DNA from: Prorocentrum cordatum
Lineage: Eukaryota; Sar; Dinophyceae; Prorocentrales; Prorocentraceae
Assembly (NCBI GenBank): GCA_963575745.1
Contig: CAUYUJ010020281.1
Location: forward strand, 363,960-427,959
DNA: 64,000 nucleotides
Reading direction: 5' to 3'
Positions 33,893 to 45,019 of the stretch are shown here, in pieces; within the stretch, counting starts at the first letter, position 1, and each line of letters starts with the position of its first letter. Both the position numbers and the translations under genes were made by a program. The notes below the pieces were generated by a model, which did no database searches, had not been told where the DNA came from, and saw nothing but the letters and a program-made list of their open reading frames with translations.

Positions 33893-34180
33893 GCCCATCG
33901 GGACAACCATCGGGATAACCACCGGGACAACCGATGGGCCAACCATTTGGATAGCCATCGGGGCAACCATCGGGACAGCCATCGGGATAACCATCGCGAC
34001 AGCCATCGGACAAATTATTGGTACAACCATCGGGATAACCGTCTGTGATGAACCCGTCGATCTCATTGCATATAGGTCCTTCTACCACCATCCATCTTTA
34101 TGCCGACATCCGAACCTATCGGGACAACCATCGGGTCCGCCATCGGGACCACCATTCGGACAACCATTTGGACAGCCATC
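33893..34180 (+). repeat. 12-bp minisatellite CCATCGGGACAA, array 1
   Basis: Units such as CCATCGGGACAA, CCATCGGGATAA and CCATCGGGACAG run from about 33893 to 34050 and resume at 34125-34180. Because the period is a multiple of three, every frame encodes a tetrapeptide repeat (for example Ser-Gly-Gln-Pro or Ile-Gly-Thr-Thr). The same unit is found at 38930-39240 and 39555-39600. Confidence 0.9.
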
Positions 34181-34439
34181 TACCATCTCTCCTACCTTCT
34201 CAGTATGTATCGGTCTCGCTATTTGCCTATCCCACTATCCGTTCACAGAGGCACATCATATCCACTTGCTTGCGGCAAACCACGCAGTCGTTCCTATGCA
34301 ACGGCGAAGCAGGAAGAATGTTCAACTCGTAACGCTTCGCGTATTCCAGCCAGCCCATCCAGGAACGATGCCCAGAGGAGCTGCCCTTATCGGGGGAGCG
34401 TGGCATTATTTGGAGAGCTCGGGGAGCTTCCGTCGATCA

Positions 34440-35000
34440 GAGGCGAGTTGGATGCCATTCGGAGTCTCTTGGGATGTCTCTCGGGTTCTCTTGTAGGTCT
34501 CTTTTAGCGTCTTGGGGGCTTCCTGGCGGCTCTTGAGGGACTCTTGGACGCCTCTTGGGACGTCTTTGGGGCATCGTGGTGGTCTTCAGAGCCTCTTGGG
34601 GCGTCTTGGGTGCTTCTTGGGGCCTCGTGGGGGCCGCTTGGGGGCTTCTTGCGAGCCTCTTGGGGATCTCTTGGGGGCCCTCTTGGGGGCCTCTTGGGCC
34701 GACCTGGGACCCTGTTGGGGGTCTTGTTGGGCTGTCTTAGAGTTATATTGGAGGCATCTTGGGCTACCTTTGGCGGTCGCACACCCAAACAGACGAGAGC
34801 ATCAGCATCTTTCAAACACCTAAGGCACACCAATTGTTTGCATCCTCAGGCTCTTCTGGAGGACCTCGTGGAGCTCTCTTGGGCCGACCCTAGAGGCCTC
34901 TTGGGCTGCCTTGAGGCCATCTTGGGGGCCTCTTGAGTGGTTTTGGGTCATCGGGGGCCGTCTAGGTGTCATCTTGGCTGTCTTGGAAGCCGTCTTGGAG
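34440..35000 (+). repeat. CCTCTTGGGG module block
   Basis: Well preserved modules with GGGGCCTCTTGGG spaced about 10-15 bp, plus-strand orientation. Open frames on both strands are low complexity. Confidence 0.85.
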
Positions 35001-36240
35001 GCCATCCAGGACGTCTGGAGGCGAAAAAAAACGCCAGAGGGCAGGGGGGCGATTTTCTGAGGTTGCGCGCGACACTGGGAGGGGGGGTCGGCCGGCCCCC
35101 AAAGCACAACAAACAATTCACAAGGCAACAGAAGAGCACTCTAACACATTCACCCCGCGAAGGCACGGTGGCGGATACACGCTATTTCCGTCGGCGGCTA
35201 GGCAGAGTGCGCTGGCGATAGGGCGTTGGTGTGTGCACGAAATGCGAATTAAGCCACCATGCAGGAGGGGGGAGGGAGGACACGCCCGGCGACGGCGGGC
35301 GGGAGGCGGAAGCGGGGCCCGCTCAGAGCGAGGCCAGGCGCGCGGCGGGGGCGGCGCCGTGGGGGGGAGGGCGACCAGCGGCGGCGGGCCGGCGGTTGGG
35401 GAGCGGGGGGGCGCCGAGGCTGGCTGCGGGGCAGCGGGCCGGGGCGGGGAGCCAGTGCCCAGCCAGAGCTGGTGACGAAGGCGGAAGCAAAAAAGAGCCC
35501 CGGCCCCGTGGGGTACCGAGGACCCGCATGGTCCGTGCAAGCTGCCGGGGCAGCGAACGGCCGAGCGGTGCAGTGCGAAGCCTCCTCCAGGTCAGGGGTT
35601 CGCCTGACGACCAGGCAGGGCGGGGGGGCGCAGGGGGAGGGGGGCGTGGGCGGCAAGACCAGCCCAGGGCCCCGAGGCACGGGGGAGCGCGACCAGAGGG
35701 CTGGGAGGCAGGCCCGCCGCGAGTACGAGGGCCGCTGGGGAGCGAGAGACACCGAACTGGTGCACTGTCAGCAGGAGGAGGCCCCGACGCCGGGGGGGCC
35801 AGGGAGAAACGGCAAAGAGCGCGGAACCCCAGCAGGGAGCCTGGGCGCCGGCGAGGTTCGGGGCGACGGGGGGCAACACCAGGCCCGAGGAGGTCGCCGA
35901 GGAGGGCGTAGTCCGCCCCAGCAAAGCCAGGCGGGCGCTGGAGAGCGAAGGGCCAGCTGGGCCGCCGCCGGCTGAGGCCAGTGATTGGGAGCCACGCGGC
36001 TTTTGGAGGGCGTCTGCCCACGCGGTGGCGGGTGGCGGATACACCCGTATTCCCTTTGCCATATTTTTGCAACCCGGGGGGGTGGGAACCCTCCCCCCCC
36101 CTCCGCGGGCCGGACCTTCCGGAATCCCCGGCTTCTGGGGCACCTGGACGCCCCTGCCGACGTTGCCATGCGACCTCCAGGCTTCTGGGAGTTCCTACCA
36201 AGTCGTGTAATTGAGCTGGCGGTAGCCCCAAGAGGGTCCA
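35001..36240. other. Very GC-rich interval, no supported gene
   Basis: 35240-35970 is so G-rich on the plus strand that stop codons are rare, and two plus frames and two minus frames are open at once for 150-300 codons. No motif picks one. GGTGGCGGATACAC occurs at both ends (35168 and 36031), possibly marking an inserted unit of about 860 bp. Confidence 0.45.
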
Positions 36241-36640
36241 ACATGGCCTCCTGATGGCCCCAGGGACCTTCCGAACGCCCCGAAGAGCTCAAGGAGGAAG
36301 CCCCAAGTGGGCCTCCAAATCCAAGGCCTGTTAGTTTCCAAAAGGTTTTTGCATTATTTCGGTATTCTCGTTTTTTCGTGCTACCGACGCTCCAGGAAGG
36401 CCCAAAAGGCCCCCAACATCGCCACAGGACAACCCATGACGACCCGAGACCGAAGAAGGCCCCAAGACGGGCCCAAGAGAGGGCCATTTAGTTTTCAAGG
36501 ACCTTCAGACAGCCACCAGGCGCGAACCCTCCAGCCCTGAAGGACCCACGAAGCTGCCACAAGGCGCCAAAAAGCCCCAACCAGGGTTCACGAGGTCCCC
36601 AAAAAGACCAACAAAAAACCAAAAGGGGCTCCAAATTATT
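36240..36640 (-). repeat. CCCAAGAGG-type module block (diverged)
   Basis: GCCCCAAGAGGG, GGCCCCAAGACGGGCCC and related modules in the orientation of satellite S1, with the TTTTTGCAT, TTTCGG, TATTCTC spacer also seen near 14320 and 17140. Confidence 0.7.
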
Positions 36641-38920
36641 TCCCAAACCAGCAACACGGTTTCGGCGACGACCCCGAGATGCCTCCCCACAGACCCAAAT
36701 ACATCGAAGAGGCCTGCTGTGGTCCGAACACCCTTTTTGGATTGGCCTCAAGCTCGAGCAGATCGTCTCGGGCTAATCTTCCAGCTCATTGGAGCACGCT
36801 GGAAGCTTCGTTCAGCCATCGAACTCAGCCATCTTCGGACACGTCGGGCCATCTTGGAAGTCACCTATGGCTCTCTCTTAGTCGGGCGCCAGAGCCAGTT
36901 TGGCTCAAACATCACCGCGTCTTCAGAGGTGAAGTCGTTATGGCAATGAAAAACTCATTCTGGGTTTCGTTATGATTCGTCCGCTGCGTGCGGCAGATGG
37001 CCCGAAACAGTCTGCTGAGGAAGTCGTTGCGAACCACAGATCTCCCTCGCTGGTGGCGCGGGCTACTCCCAGCGCGCAACTCCTGCCAGTCATGGAGGAC
37101 GTGCATATGGAAACGCTGACAGGTGCGGAGCTGAAGGCGTCGCGCGGGCATTGCATTGCACGACCCTCGTGTCATTGGCAATGTCCCCTCTCCCCCGGAT
37201 TTTGTTCGTTTCTGCATTAATGACCTTGCCCACCTGCCAGATCGTTTGCTCTTAACGGGCGCCGCCTTCACAACGCGGGGCACTTGCACCAGGGTCGCTC
37301 ACAATCCCATGCCCCCACGTTCTGACCAGGCCCTTTTTTCCAGCGCTGGCGGCGTGGCGCGACTCTCACGTGCATCTCAGCGGAGGGGCCGCCCACGACC
37401 GCGCGAATTTTAACAGCAACATCCCGGTATACGTGAAGAACATCGAACGCAAGACGGTGTATTTGGAATGAGCAGACAAGGCGGGGCGAGCACAAATGCA
37501 TATTGAACCCGTGCCCACCTCGCGCACGAGACAGCGCGGCGCTGCTGCATGACTTGTTGTACCCCCCGGTCGCCTTGCGCGTAAACTGCGACAACATTGA
37601 TGCCATTGTTGCGAGCAAAGGAGTGGTGGCAAAACTCAATGTGGTTCTCCACGAACACGCCAGTCACCCTTCCGAGCTGGTTGGCGATAGTTTCAGCCCG
37701 TGGACGCTAGACACGGCCAGGCTCGCCAAGCTTGGCTTTGCCGAGGCATCCCACGAGTTGCGAAGAATTGCCGCCAACGGCAGGTGCTTTTTGAATGCGC
37801 TGTCGGAGTTAGGGAACGGTGGCGGCATAGTGCCCGAGCTGCTTGTTGCGTCCGCCGAGGACCTGGAGGGCGCGCTCGCGGCATCTCGGGGCTGGGGGAG
37901 CTTCAGGGCGAAGAACGCTTTGCGCATTCGGCAGCCCTCCTCGCACTGCCCAGACCGCGGGCGGCACCGGAAGACGCCCGCAGCGGTGCTCGCCGGGAAC
38001 GGGCCCCGCCGCGCGGTGTCACAGCGTCTGGGGGCCACGGCGCGGGCCGCTGAAGAGCGGGGCGTGCCGGTCCGCAGGGTTCCCGCGCTGCACGCGCAGA
38101 GCGCTGCCGCCCTGCAGCTCTGGACCGTCCTCCTCCGCCAGGCTGGGGCTGCGCGCAATCAGGCGCTCGTGGGCCCCATGGCTGTGACTTCCGCCCAGTT
38201 CGGCCCCAACTTGGCGCGGCGCATGCATCTATTGGCCTTCGGCCCTGCCCGCCGCCGCCCCGGGGCGCTGGCTGAGGATGTTCGGACAGCCGCCCAGGAA
38301 GCGCGTGAGATAGTTGACCGAGCAGCCGACAGGGCAGCCAACCAAGACCCGCGAGGTAACCGACCAGGCAACCGAACGCTAGCGCAAAGGACCCTGAAGG
38401 ACCCGATGACATTCCTCACCGCGCTTCGCGGCGCGGCGGCGGACTCCAACTGCGAAAGTGCCACCGCGGCGGACTGCGCCACGCAGTTCGTCGTTTGCGA
38501 AGAGTCGCAGTTGCTATCCCGGCTCGGAGGCGCCGCGCCGGAGGAGAACGCGGCGACAACGTGGCCACGGGCAACGACGTGCGCGAGGTCGCCGCCGCCG
38601 CTGCGGCGGGTGGGGCCCGAATTCGCGCCGTGAGCTTGCTGGGGCTGACGCGACAATAATTCGCCCCCCCTCCCCGCCCTCCCGCTGCTGACTCGCCTGC
38701 CCGCCCCCCCCCCGCCTCTGCGACGCTCGCGCGTGGAACGGGGCGAAGGGAGCAGACGTGCGAGGAAGGATGCGGGATGTTTTTTTTTTTGTCGGTTGGG
38801 GGGTGGGGGGGCGGCGAAACAGGGCGCGCGGCGCGAAGCGCCAGTGCAGTCTTGTATGCGTATTCGTGTGTGTTGTATTAAATTCTGTTACACCGCGCAT
38901 TCTTTTACACTCGCAGTTCA
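36641..38920. other. Unique GC-rich sequence; long open frame 37503-38633 without ATG
   Basis: An open plus frame of 376 codons ends at TGA 38631 but has no ATG until about residue 223, and two minus frames plus another plus frame are open over parts of it. A readable segment NFNSNIPVYVKNIERKTVYL at about 37407-37470 in another frame suggests decayed coding DNA upstream. I would treat this as possible gene or retroelement debris, without a family. Confidence 0.3.
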
Positions 38921-38924
38921 CAGT

Positions 38925-39245
38925 TATCCGTCGGGAAGTCCATCGGAACAACCATCGGCGCAACCGTTGAAATCAGTCGGGGTAGCCATCGGGACAACCG
39001 TCGGGACAGCCATCGGGACAACCATCAGGACAGCCATCGGGAGAACCATCGGGACAACCATCGGGACAGCCATCGGGGCAATCACCGGCGAGACAACCGT
39101 CGGACAATCATCCATACAACCATCGGGACAGAAATCGGGACAACCATCGGGACAACCACCGGGCCACCCGACGAGACAACCGTCGGACAACCATCGGGAC
39201 AACCGTCGGGACAGCCGGCGGGACAGCAACGGGGCAACCGAGGGC
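38925..39245 (+). repeat. 12-bp minisatellite CCATCGGGACAA, array 2
   Basis: About 25 units of the same 12-mer as 33893-34180, with variants CCGTCGGGACAG and CCGTCGGACAA. A shorter patch of the same unit lies at 39548-39602. Confidence 0.9.
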
Positions 39246-39726
39246 CACGGACGGAAAACGCAACGTCGCGCACGAAACGAAACGATTTCTTGGTGTGGGC
39301 ATTTTCCCGATTCACCGATATCACGATCAACGCATTTATCTATATCAGTAAGTATTGATCGACCTCCAAGGTTCATTGCATAATTTTGTCCGGCGGCAGG
39401 TTGGTTGATGCGGCGTTTTGGGTTGGCTTGGCGACTCTCTGACTTGCAGGGTGGTTTTACATAGCCGCGGTGTCGGACCCTGGTGGTCGTGCTCCTTCCT
39501 CCTCAAGCCAGAAGCAATCGATCGGTCTCACTATCTATTGTTCTATCGGCGGGACAACCACTGGGCAACCTCGTGGCAACCACGGCGCACCCATCGGGAC
39601 AACGACGCACCGCGCGAGGCACGATCATCGCGTGGTCCCGCACCGACAGGTGTAGTGCAGACCGCAGGCGCGGACCGCCAGGCGCCGTCATTTTCACGCC
39701 CCCCCCCCCGCACGGGTGGCGCAGGC

Positions 39727-39905
39727 AATTGTGAGGGCGTTCGTTGACGAATGTGCCCAGGAGCCCTCAGACCCTGGAGGGTTCCTTATCTGATGATGGC
39801 GGCAGTGATATCCGTGGCCAAGTGTCAATTTGAGCTTCGCTGGCTTCCAGACGTTTGTTTCCTGACCCAGCGGTTCCTTATCCGATGCCGTGATATTATG
39901 GGCCG
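39727..39905 (+). repeat. Dispersed repeat, copy 2 (partner at 11665-11850)
   Basis: The same ordered blocks as copy 1: GGGCGTTCGT, GAATGTGCCCAGGAG, GGTTCCTTATCTG, GCTGGCTTCCAGACG and CGGTTCCTTATCCGATGCC. Divergence is mostly substitutions. Confidence 0.65.
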
Positions 39906-40144
39906 GGACGGACAATAGGGGGGAGGGAAAGTGAGAGGGCGGCTAGCGCATCGGCTCCTGCGGCTGGTTTCCCAGACGCTCCCCGGCGCCCGGAGCGACC
40001 ATGCATCGAGAGCTAAATTTGGCGGCCGGGTCGAAGACGGTTGCACGCGACAGTGTTCGATCACTTCCTTTTCTTACTCCCCCAGATTTTTCGCACGCTC
40101 CTGCTGGAAATGGCTGACGTAGCAGACGCACCCATCAGAGGGCG

Positions 40145-40560
<416 letters not shown>

Positions 40561-40752
40561 CTGTTCTCCTCCTCCTCCTCCTTCCACTCCTCCTCCCCCT
40601 TTAAACTCCTCCTCGTCCTCCTCCTTCCCATATGGAGCCCGCGCTGCCGCGCTGGACGGCCGCCGCCCCCGCCGACGGCGAGTGTTCGCTCGGTCGCTCC
40701 GGCGATCCTCGTCACTGGACCTCACGCCCTCCCTGGCATGAGGTCAAGTGAC

Positions 40753-40798
40753 AGGGAGCCAGGAGTAACTGCGCCGTCGCAGTTACTCCTGGCTCCCT
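40753..40798. repeat. Perfect 21-bp foldback hairpin with 4-nt loop
   Basis: Arm 40753-40773 (begins AGGGAGCCAGGAG) is the exact reverse complement of 40778-40798 (ends CTCCTGGCTCCCT); the loop 40774-40777 is CCGT. The stem could extend by GTG/CAC past a 2-nt bulge. A 21-bp perfect stem is far beyond chance in 64 kb. It is not followed by a T-run, so it does not look like a terminator; it may be a foldback element or inverted-repeat remnant. Confidence 0.95.
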
Positions 40799-40859
40799 CA
40801 CCTCCCCCAGCTCCCAGGCGCTGAGATCAGCTTGCCATGGACCGCGCTTAGAGGGATAC

Positions 40860-41200
40860 TTGCGCGAACTCCGCACTCCTGGGCATGGGCCCACCTTAAG
40901 ACGCTGGCCAGCGCCTGGACCACCTCAGCTCGGCTCCTTGGATATGGATGTTCGGCACTGTTTTTGTGGATGTGAGCCCCCAGCCCGTGATGGTTTCAGC
41001 CACTACATCTCTTGTCCTCGCCTGCTTCACCTTGCTTTCTCTCGTGGTCACTTGCCCGCGTCCCCCCATTACTCGCCTCGAACGGGGTATGGAACCCGAT
41101 CATGAGCTTGAGTATCCACGTGCCCGCTTGCATCAAATACATGCCTTGGTGTTCACACATCACAAGCTCAAGGCAGAGTATAATGCGCGAGGGAGCGTAC
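40860..41200 (+). pseudogene. LINE ORF2 3' fragment (post-reverse-transcriptase CxxC...HYxxCP region), decayed
   Basis: Frame 40860-41105 reads HCFCGCEPPARDGFSHYISC followed by PRLLHLAFSR. This CxxxC...HYxxCPxL pattern is typical of the cysteine-histidine region after the reverse transcriptase domain of non-LTR retrotransposons. The following residues continue in a different frame (RARLHQIHALVFTHHKLKAE, about 41120-41180), so a frameshift lies near 41105. Only the C-terminal end remains. Confidence 0.5.
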
Positions 41201-41339
41201 CCAACTCTCCCGCGTTTCAGCAGCAGCGAAGGCTGCCATCAGCTGCTGATTGCACTGCTGCGCCGTATGTCCGAACTCCTTCGGCACGTTTCAGGCTTGG
41301 TCGCAGGGGAGTCGGCCGCAGCGGATCTCTCCCGCGGCG

Positions 41340-41415
41340 CTCGTCGTCGTCGTCCTTCCCTTTCTCCTCATCCTCCCTCTCCGTTTCCTTCTCCTTCCCC
41401 TTCTCTTTCTCTTCA
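41340..41415 (+). repeat. Pyrimidine-rich simple tract
   Basis: CGTCGTCGTCC followed by TTCTCCTCATCC-like TC-rich sequence between two LINE fragments. Confidence 0.75.
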
Positions 41416-41462
41416 TGGATGGATTCCATTGCTGGATGGCTTCCATTGCCAGCATCTTCGTG

Positions 41463-41818
41463 TAATATGGGGAATCGAGCCAGCATACATCTCCAGGGTG
41501 AGCAACGTGATAGTCTCAGACAAAACGGGACAACACCCTCTGACGGACACAGTGGCACGACAGCAGCTTCTCCTGCTTGGCAAAATCGCCAGGACACCAG
41601 AAGGGAGCCTCCTCAGGAACGCCACCTTCTGTTCTGGAAGTTTCAGGCCGGCAGCAGACCGATACGTGAGAAAGGTAGGCCGGCCACGCGCAGACTGGAC
41701 AACCCAGGTGCTACGAGTCGCTCGCGCGGCGGCAGGCGGCATGTCAATGTTGAACCCACTCTTTGCTAATGAAGTTTCCTGGCGGCAATTCGTACGCTCA
41801 GCAAAGCTGACTGTATAG
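41463..41818 (+). pseudogene. LINE ORF2 C-terminal fragment
   Basis: Frame ending at TAG 41816 reads RQQLLLLGKIARTPEGS, then a block with FRPAADRYVRKVGRPRADW and a final FANEVSWRQFVRSAKLTV. The sequence (R)QQLL-(L/F)-G-x-(I/V)-AR ... RRxGRPRxxW ... W is the usual C-terminal end of dinoflagellate LINE-type ORF2 proteins as I remember them. The rest of the ORF2 is missing, so this is a truncated or composite copy. Confidence 0.6.
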
Positions 41819-41960
41819 CGCCGCGCGGTACGAATTTGAGTTCTTAGTCAACAGCATTTTTCCAGTCCGATGTCCTACGCACCTCTGGGTGTATGACTTC
41901 TTGCTTGCTTGCGCTCCCCTCTCTCGCCATTTCTCCCTCTCCTCCTCGCGCAGTGCGGGT

Positions 41961-41981
41961 CCGCAGCCATTTTGGCTCAAG
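41961..41981 (+). other. DinoSL relic, 20 of 21 positions
   Basis: The sequence has CCGCAG in place of CCGTAG, then the exact core CCATTTTGGCTCAAG (41967-41981). It is followed 7 bases later by an ATG (41988). A trans-spliced mRNA was evidently copied back into the genome here. Open frames downstream (to about 42240) overlap in all three frames and I cannot choose among them; the LINE remnant at 42.8 kb lies further on. Confidence 0.9.
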
Positions 41982-42824
41982 GCCAAGATGGTGTCCTCTT
42001 CACTGCCTCCACGGGGTGGGCTCTCACTGGCCTCGGCTTTCCGTTCGCTGCCGCGTCCAGGGGCTTGCAGCTGCCCAAACGCTTTCCTGCTCATCTTACT
42101 GGCCTGGCAGGCGGCCATCCATATCATCCATATTCGCTCGTCGAGCGCTGCTCCGAGCCGCCCAGCGAGTGTTGCTGAAACGCGCAGTGGTATCGAAGTG
42201 GACCTGGCCAGTGGCAAAGTTCTGAACAGCGTCCCGCCCCGTCCTGTGTGTACTTCGACATCATGTCGGCCGCTTCCTCAGACCGATGCCAATATCCATC
42301 GAACGGATCTACGTCCCGCAGCAGACGCGAAGACCGCCAGCATCGCCGTGACGAGCCTCGCCGGCCCGAACGTTGTGACGACCGCCAACCCCGTCGTGAA
42401 GAGCATCGCCGTGACGGTCGACGCGCACTTCGTGAACATCTCGGACAGCATGGCCACACGGGCTTCAGCAGCCAAGGCCCCGCGGGTGCGCCCTCTTGCG
42501 CTATTGGCCGAAGCTCTGCGAGACCGCCGCCAACCCCGGCGCGATCTTCAGCCAGATCAGGAGGCCGTTCCGCTGCCGCGGCCGCCCCCGTGGCCATGGA
42601 AGATGCCGCCGCCTGGTCAGCCTCCTGCGGGCCCGCTCCCGGGAGCCGCCGACTCCTGGGCCAACAGCTGGTTCGGCTCATAGCTCGCGCGTGACATCGA
42701 GCTGGCACCTACCTTTCCATCTCAAGAAGTTGCGGCCGCACCCGCCGCACAAGCCGCGCCAGCTCCTGGACCCGCCGTACCTTGCCCAGGGCAGCATCCT
42801 ATTCCCGCTGAGCGAAATTAACCG

Positions 42825-43742
42825 CTTCCTGGAGTTCCTGAAGATCTTGACGTCGCCGTTCGTGAACTTATGCAACGACAAGTCGCTGCAGCCGCTTCCC
42901 GCTTTCAAGTCCAAGCCGACCAGTTACTCGCCGAATCGCGTGAACGTTTCAGACATCTCGTTCAACGACAAGTCACCGAAACCGAACGCAGAGTTGACGC
43001 TCTACACGACGAAGTTGTCCGCACTCGCAGAGAACAAGACCGCCAAGCTGCTGAACATCAACGCATGTGGCAACATATCGACCAGATGCGCGACGCGCTC
43101 GCCCTCGCCGAAGCCCAGACGCCGATCATCGACCTCAACCGCCACGCCGAATGGGACAGACAGCCCGACCCGACGCTCTTCGCGATCGGAAGCTAACGCC
43201 TCATCGCGCCAGACCTGCTGCTCAACGACCTCCAGGAGTGGATCGCCGCCGCCAACTTACAGTCAAGCCATGACCTTCTCGGTGGCCAACCTGCTCGCCG
43301 CTCCATATTACAAGCCAAAGGAGACAAAGCTGTCGCAGTGCCTCGCACCCTCGCCTTATCACGCGCCCTCCGAGACGCCGCTGGGAAGTGGGCAAGATTC
43401 TCATCGACAGACATTACAAGACAGCCCTGCGACATATACCTCAACCCCGACAAGTCGCCCAAGCAGATCCGCACCGACGTTCAAACAAAGAAACTACTCC
43501 AGCTCATGCGGCAACGATGCCCAAGAGCGAGATGGAGAGCGTTCAGGAACAAAGGCGAACTGCATGCCGAGTTAATGCCCATTGCCAAAATCATGGTCAC
43601 AGGTCACGCCGATCCGTCCATCATCTTGTGGAACGACCAGGCCGCCGACCACCCGCAGTTCCAGCGCATCGATCGCGGCAACATCACCACTTCCTTCCAG
43701 GCGCTCTTTGCTGATGCGGAGGCGGCCACGTGGCGTTCCTAA
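42825..43742 (+). pseudogene. LINE ORF1-like protein with one in-frame stop
   Basis: One frame is open from about 42822 (after TAA 42819) to TAA 43740, with a single TAA at 43194. First part: coiled coil (MQRQVAAAASRFQVQADQLL from ATG 42870, then REQDRQAAEHQRMWQHIDQM). After the stop: AAGKWARFSSTDI and the block LNPDKSPKQIRTDVQTKKLL, then QLMRQRCPRARWRAFRNKGE and SIILWN. The N/D-x-x-KSPxQIRTxVxxKxLL block and the RRWRxxR segment match what I know of ORF1 proteins in dinoflagellate LINEs. It is immediately followed by endonuclease remnants, the expected order. Confidence 0.55.
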
Positions 43743-43810
43743 CCGTCGCTGGGCTCCGTGGAGGGTTGACGACGCCACCGAGCCGACCACTACCGCCACG
43801 TAGAACGCCA

Positions 43811-44240
43811 GAGCCCTCATGCGCTACAAGAGCAAACGCCGCCGTCGCAAGCAGGCCGCCCTTGCGAAGTATATGAAGCGCAAGTGCGTCAGCGCACTGC
43901 AGGAGGGCCACGGCTCGGAGGCTCTGCTTCGCACTTGGGTCGACGCGCAGCCGTGCCCCTTACAAACTCTTCTTCTCTGATTTCTCGCGCGACGACGGCG
44001 ACGACCCGAATGCCGCGGGCGGCGTCGCCGCGCTCATCCCCTGGTTTCCCCCAATGGGGCTCGAGCAGCTGCGGCCGAACCAGCTTCCGCTACGCTCATG
44101 AAAAACTCGTTCCTGGTCGTGTCCAGCTGGTGGCCGTCGCGCGCGCCGTCACGCGTGCCACCTTGGTCTTTATGAAGGTTCATAATCACGAGATCGCCGA
44201 TGCCGACCGCCGCAAGGTCCAGCAGGCCTGGGAGCTGCAT
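43811..44240 (+). pseudogene. LINE ORF2 endonuclease-like N-terminal fragment, frameshifted
   Basis: Three pieces in changing frames fit an apurinic-type endonuclease start: SALQEGHGSEALLRTWVDAQ (about 43890-43950; compare the Q-E-x-HG motif), then YKLFFSDFSRDDGDDPNAAG and GVAALIPWFPP (about 43960-44055), then HEKLVPGRVQLVAVARA and FMKVHNHEI (about 44095-44195). A pyrimidine tract ends the similarity at 44245. Frameshifts near 43955 and 44060 show decay. Confidence 0.45.
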
Positions 44241-44245
44241 CGTGC

Positions 44246-44493
44246 CAGCGCTCCTCCTCCTTCCCCTCCTTCCCTCCTCCCTCCACCTCTTCCATCTCCT
44301 CCTCCTCCTCCTCCTGCTCCTCCTCCTCCTCCCTCCTCCTCCTCCTCCTCCTCCTCCTCCCCTCCTCCCCTCCCCCTCCTCCGCTCCTCCTCCTCCTCCT
44401 CCTCCTCCTCCTCCTCCTCCTCCTCCTCCTCCCCCTCCTCCCTTCCTCCCTCTCCTCCTCCCCCTCCTCCTTCTCCCCTCCTCCTCCCCCCTT

Positions 44494-44524
<31 letters not shown>

Positions 44525-44680
44525 TCCCCGTTCCTCCCCCTCCCCGTCCTTCCCTTCCCTTCCCCCCCTCCTCCGCTCTTCCTCCTCCTCCTCCTCCTCC
44601 TCATCATCCACTTCTTCCTCCTCCACTTCCTCCTCCTCCTCCTCCTCCTCCTCCTCCTGCTCCTTCCCCTCCCATCCTTC
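44246..44680 (+). repeat. (TCC)n pyrimidine tract, about 430 bp
   Basis: Nearly pure CTC/TCC with C-rich variants. It reads as poly-Pro, poly-Ser or poly-Leu on the plus strand and Glu/Gly/Arg on the minus strand. It truncates the LINE at its left edge. Confidence 0.95.
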
Positions 44681-45015
44681 CTCCCTCATCCCTCTTCCCT
44701 TCCTCTGGGTCTGCTCGCGGTGGTGAGGGGGAGGGGCAGTGCACCTCCCCCGGAGCAGCGGCGTGAAGCGAGGAAAAAGAGGAGGGGGAGGGGAAGGAGG
44801 AAACTCCGGACGATGAGATGGCGTTTCTGTGAGTGTGTTGACCTTCGGGGAGGCTCTGGAGTCCCTCCTTCTGCTCCTCCCTTCTCTTCCTGTCTGATCC
44901 TCTTGCTCCTCGGGGCATTAGCGCTGGATCTACCGTGGAGCAACGCCATGAAGCCAGGACGGATGCAACTCAAGAGAAGCCTCCGTGTCACTTGCGCCCC
45001 TGGATAGCTTCCTTT
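44681..45015. other. Unique sequence, no gene seen
   Basis: Ordinary sequence between the pyrimidine tract and the palindrome; short open frames only. Confidence 0.4.
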
Positions 45016-45019
45016 AGCG

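Noticed and set aside
35231-36231. Several overlapping open frames of 150-300 codons on both strands
   Set aside because: Extreme G content removes stop codons; no start context, motif or composition favours any one frame.
36893-36909. AGCCAGTTTGGCTCAAA, resembling a spliced-leader relic
   Set aside because: Two mismatches in 17 bases and no gene-like frame after it; possible old relic but too weak to annotate.
37503-38633. 376-codon open frame as a secure gene
   Set aside because: It has no ATG in the first two thirds and competing open frames on both strands; reported only as an uncertain interval.
33893-39245. Regular short repeats considered as CRISPR
   Set aside because: The 12-bp units are contiguous without unique spacers, and the genome is eukaryotic.
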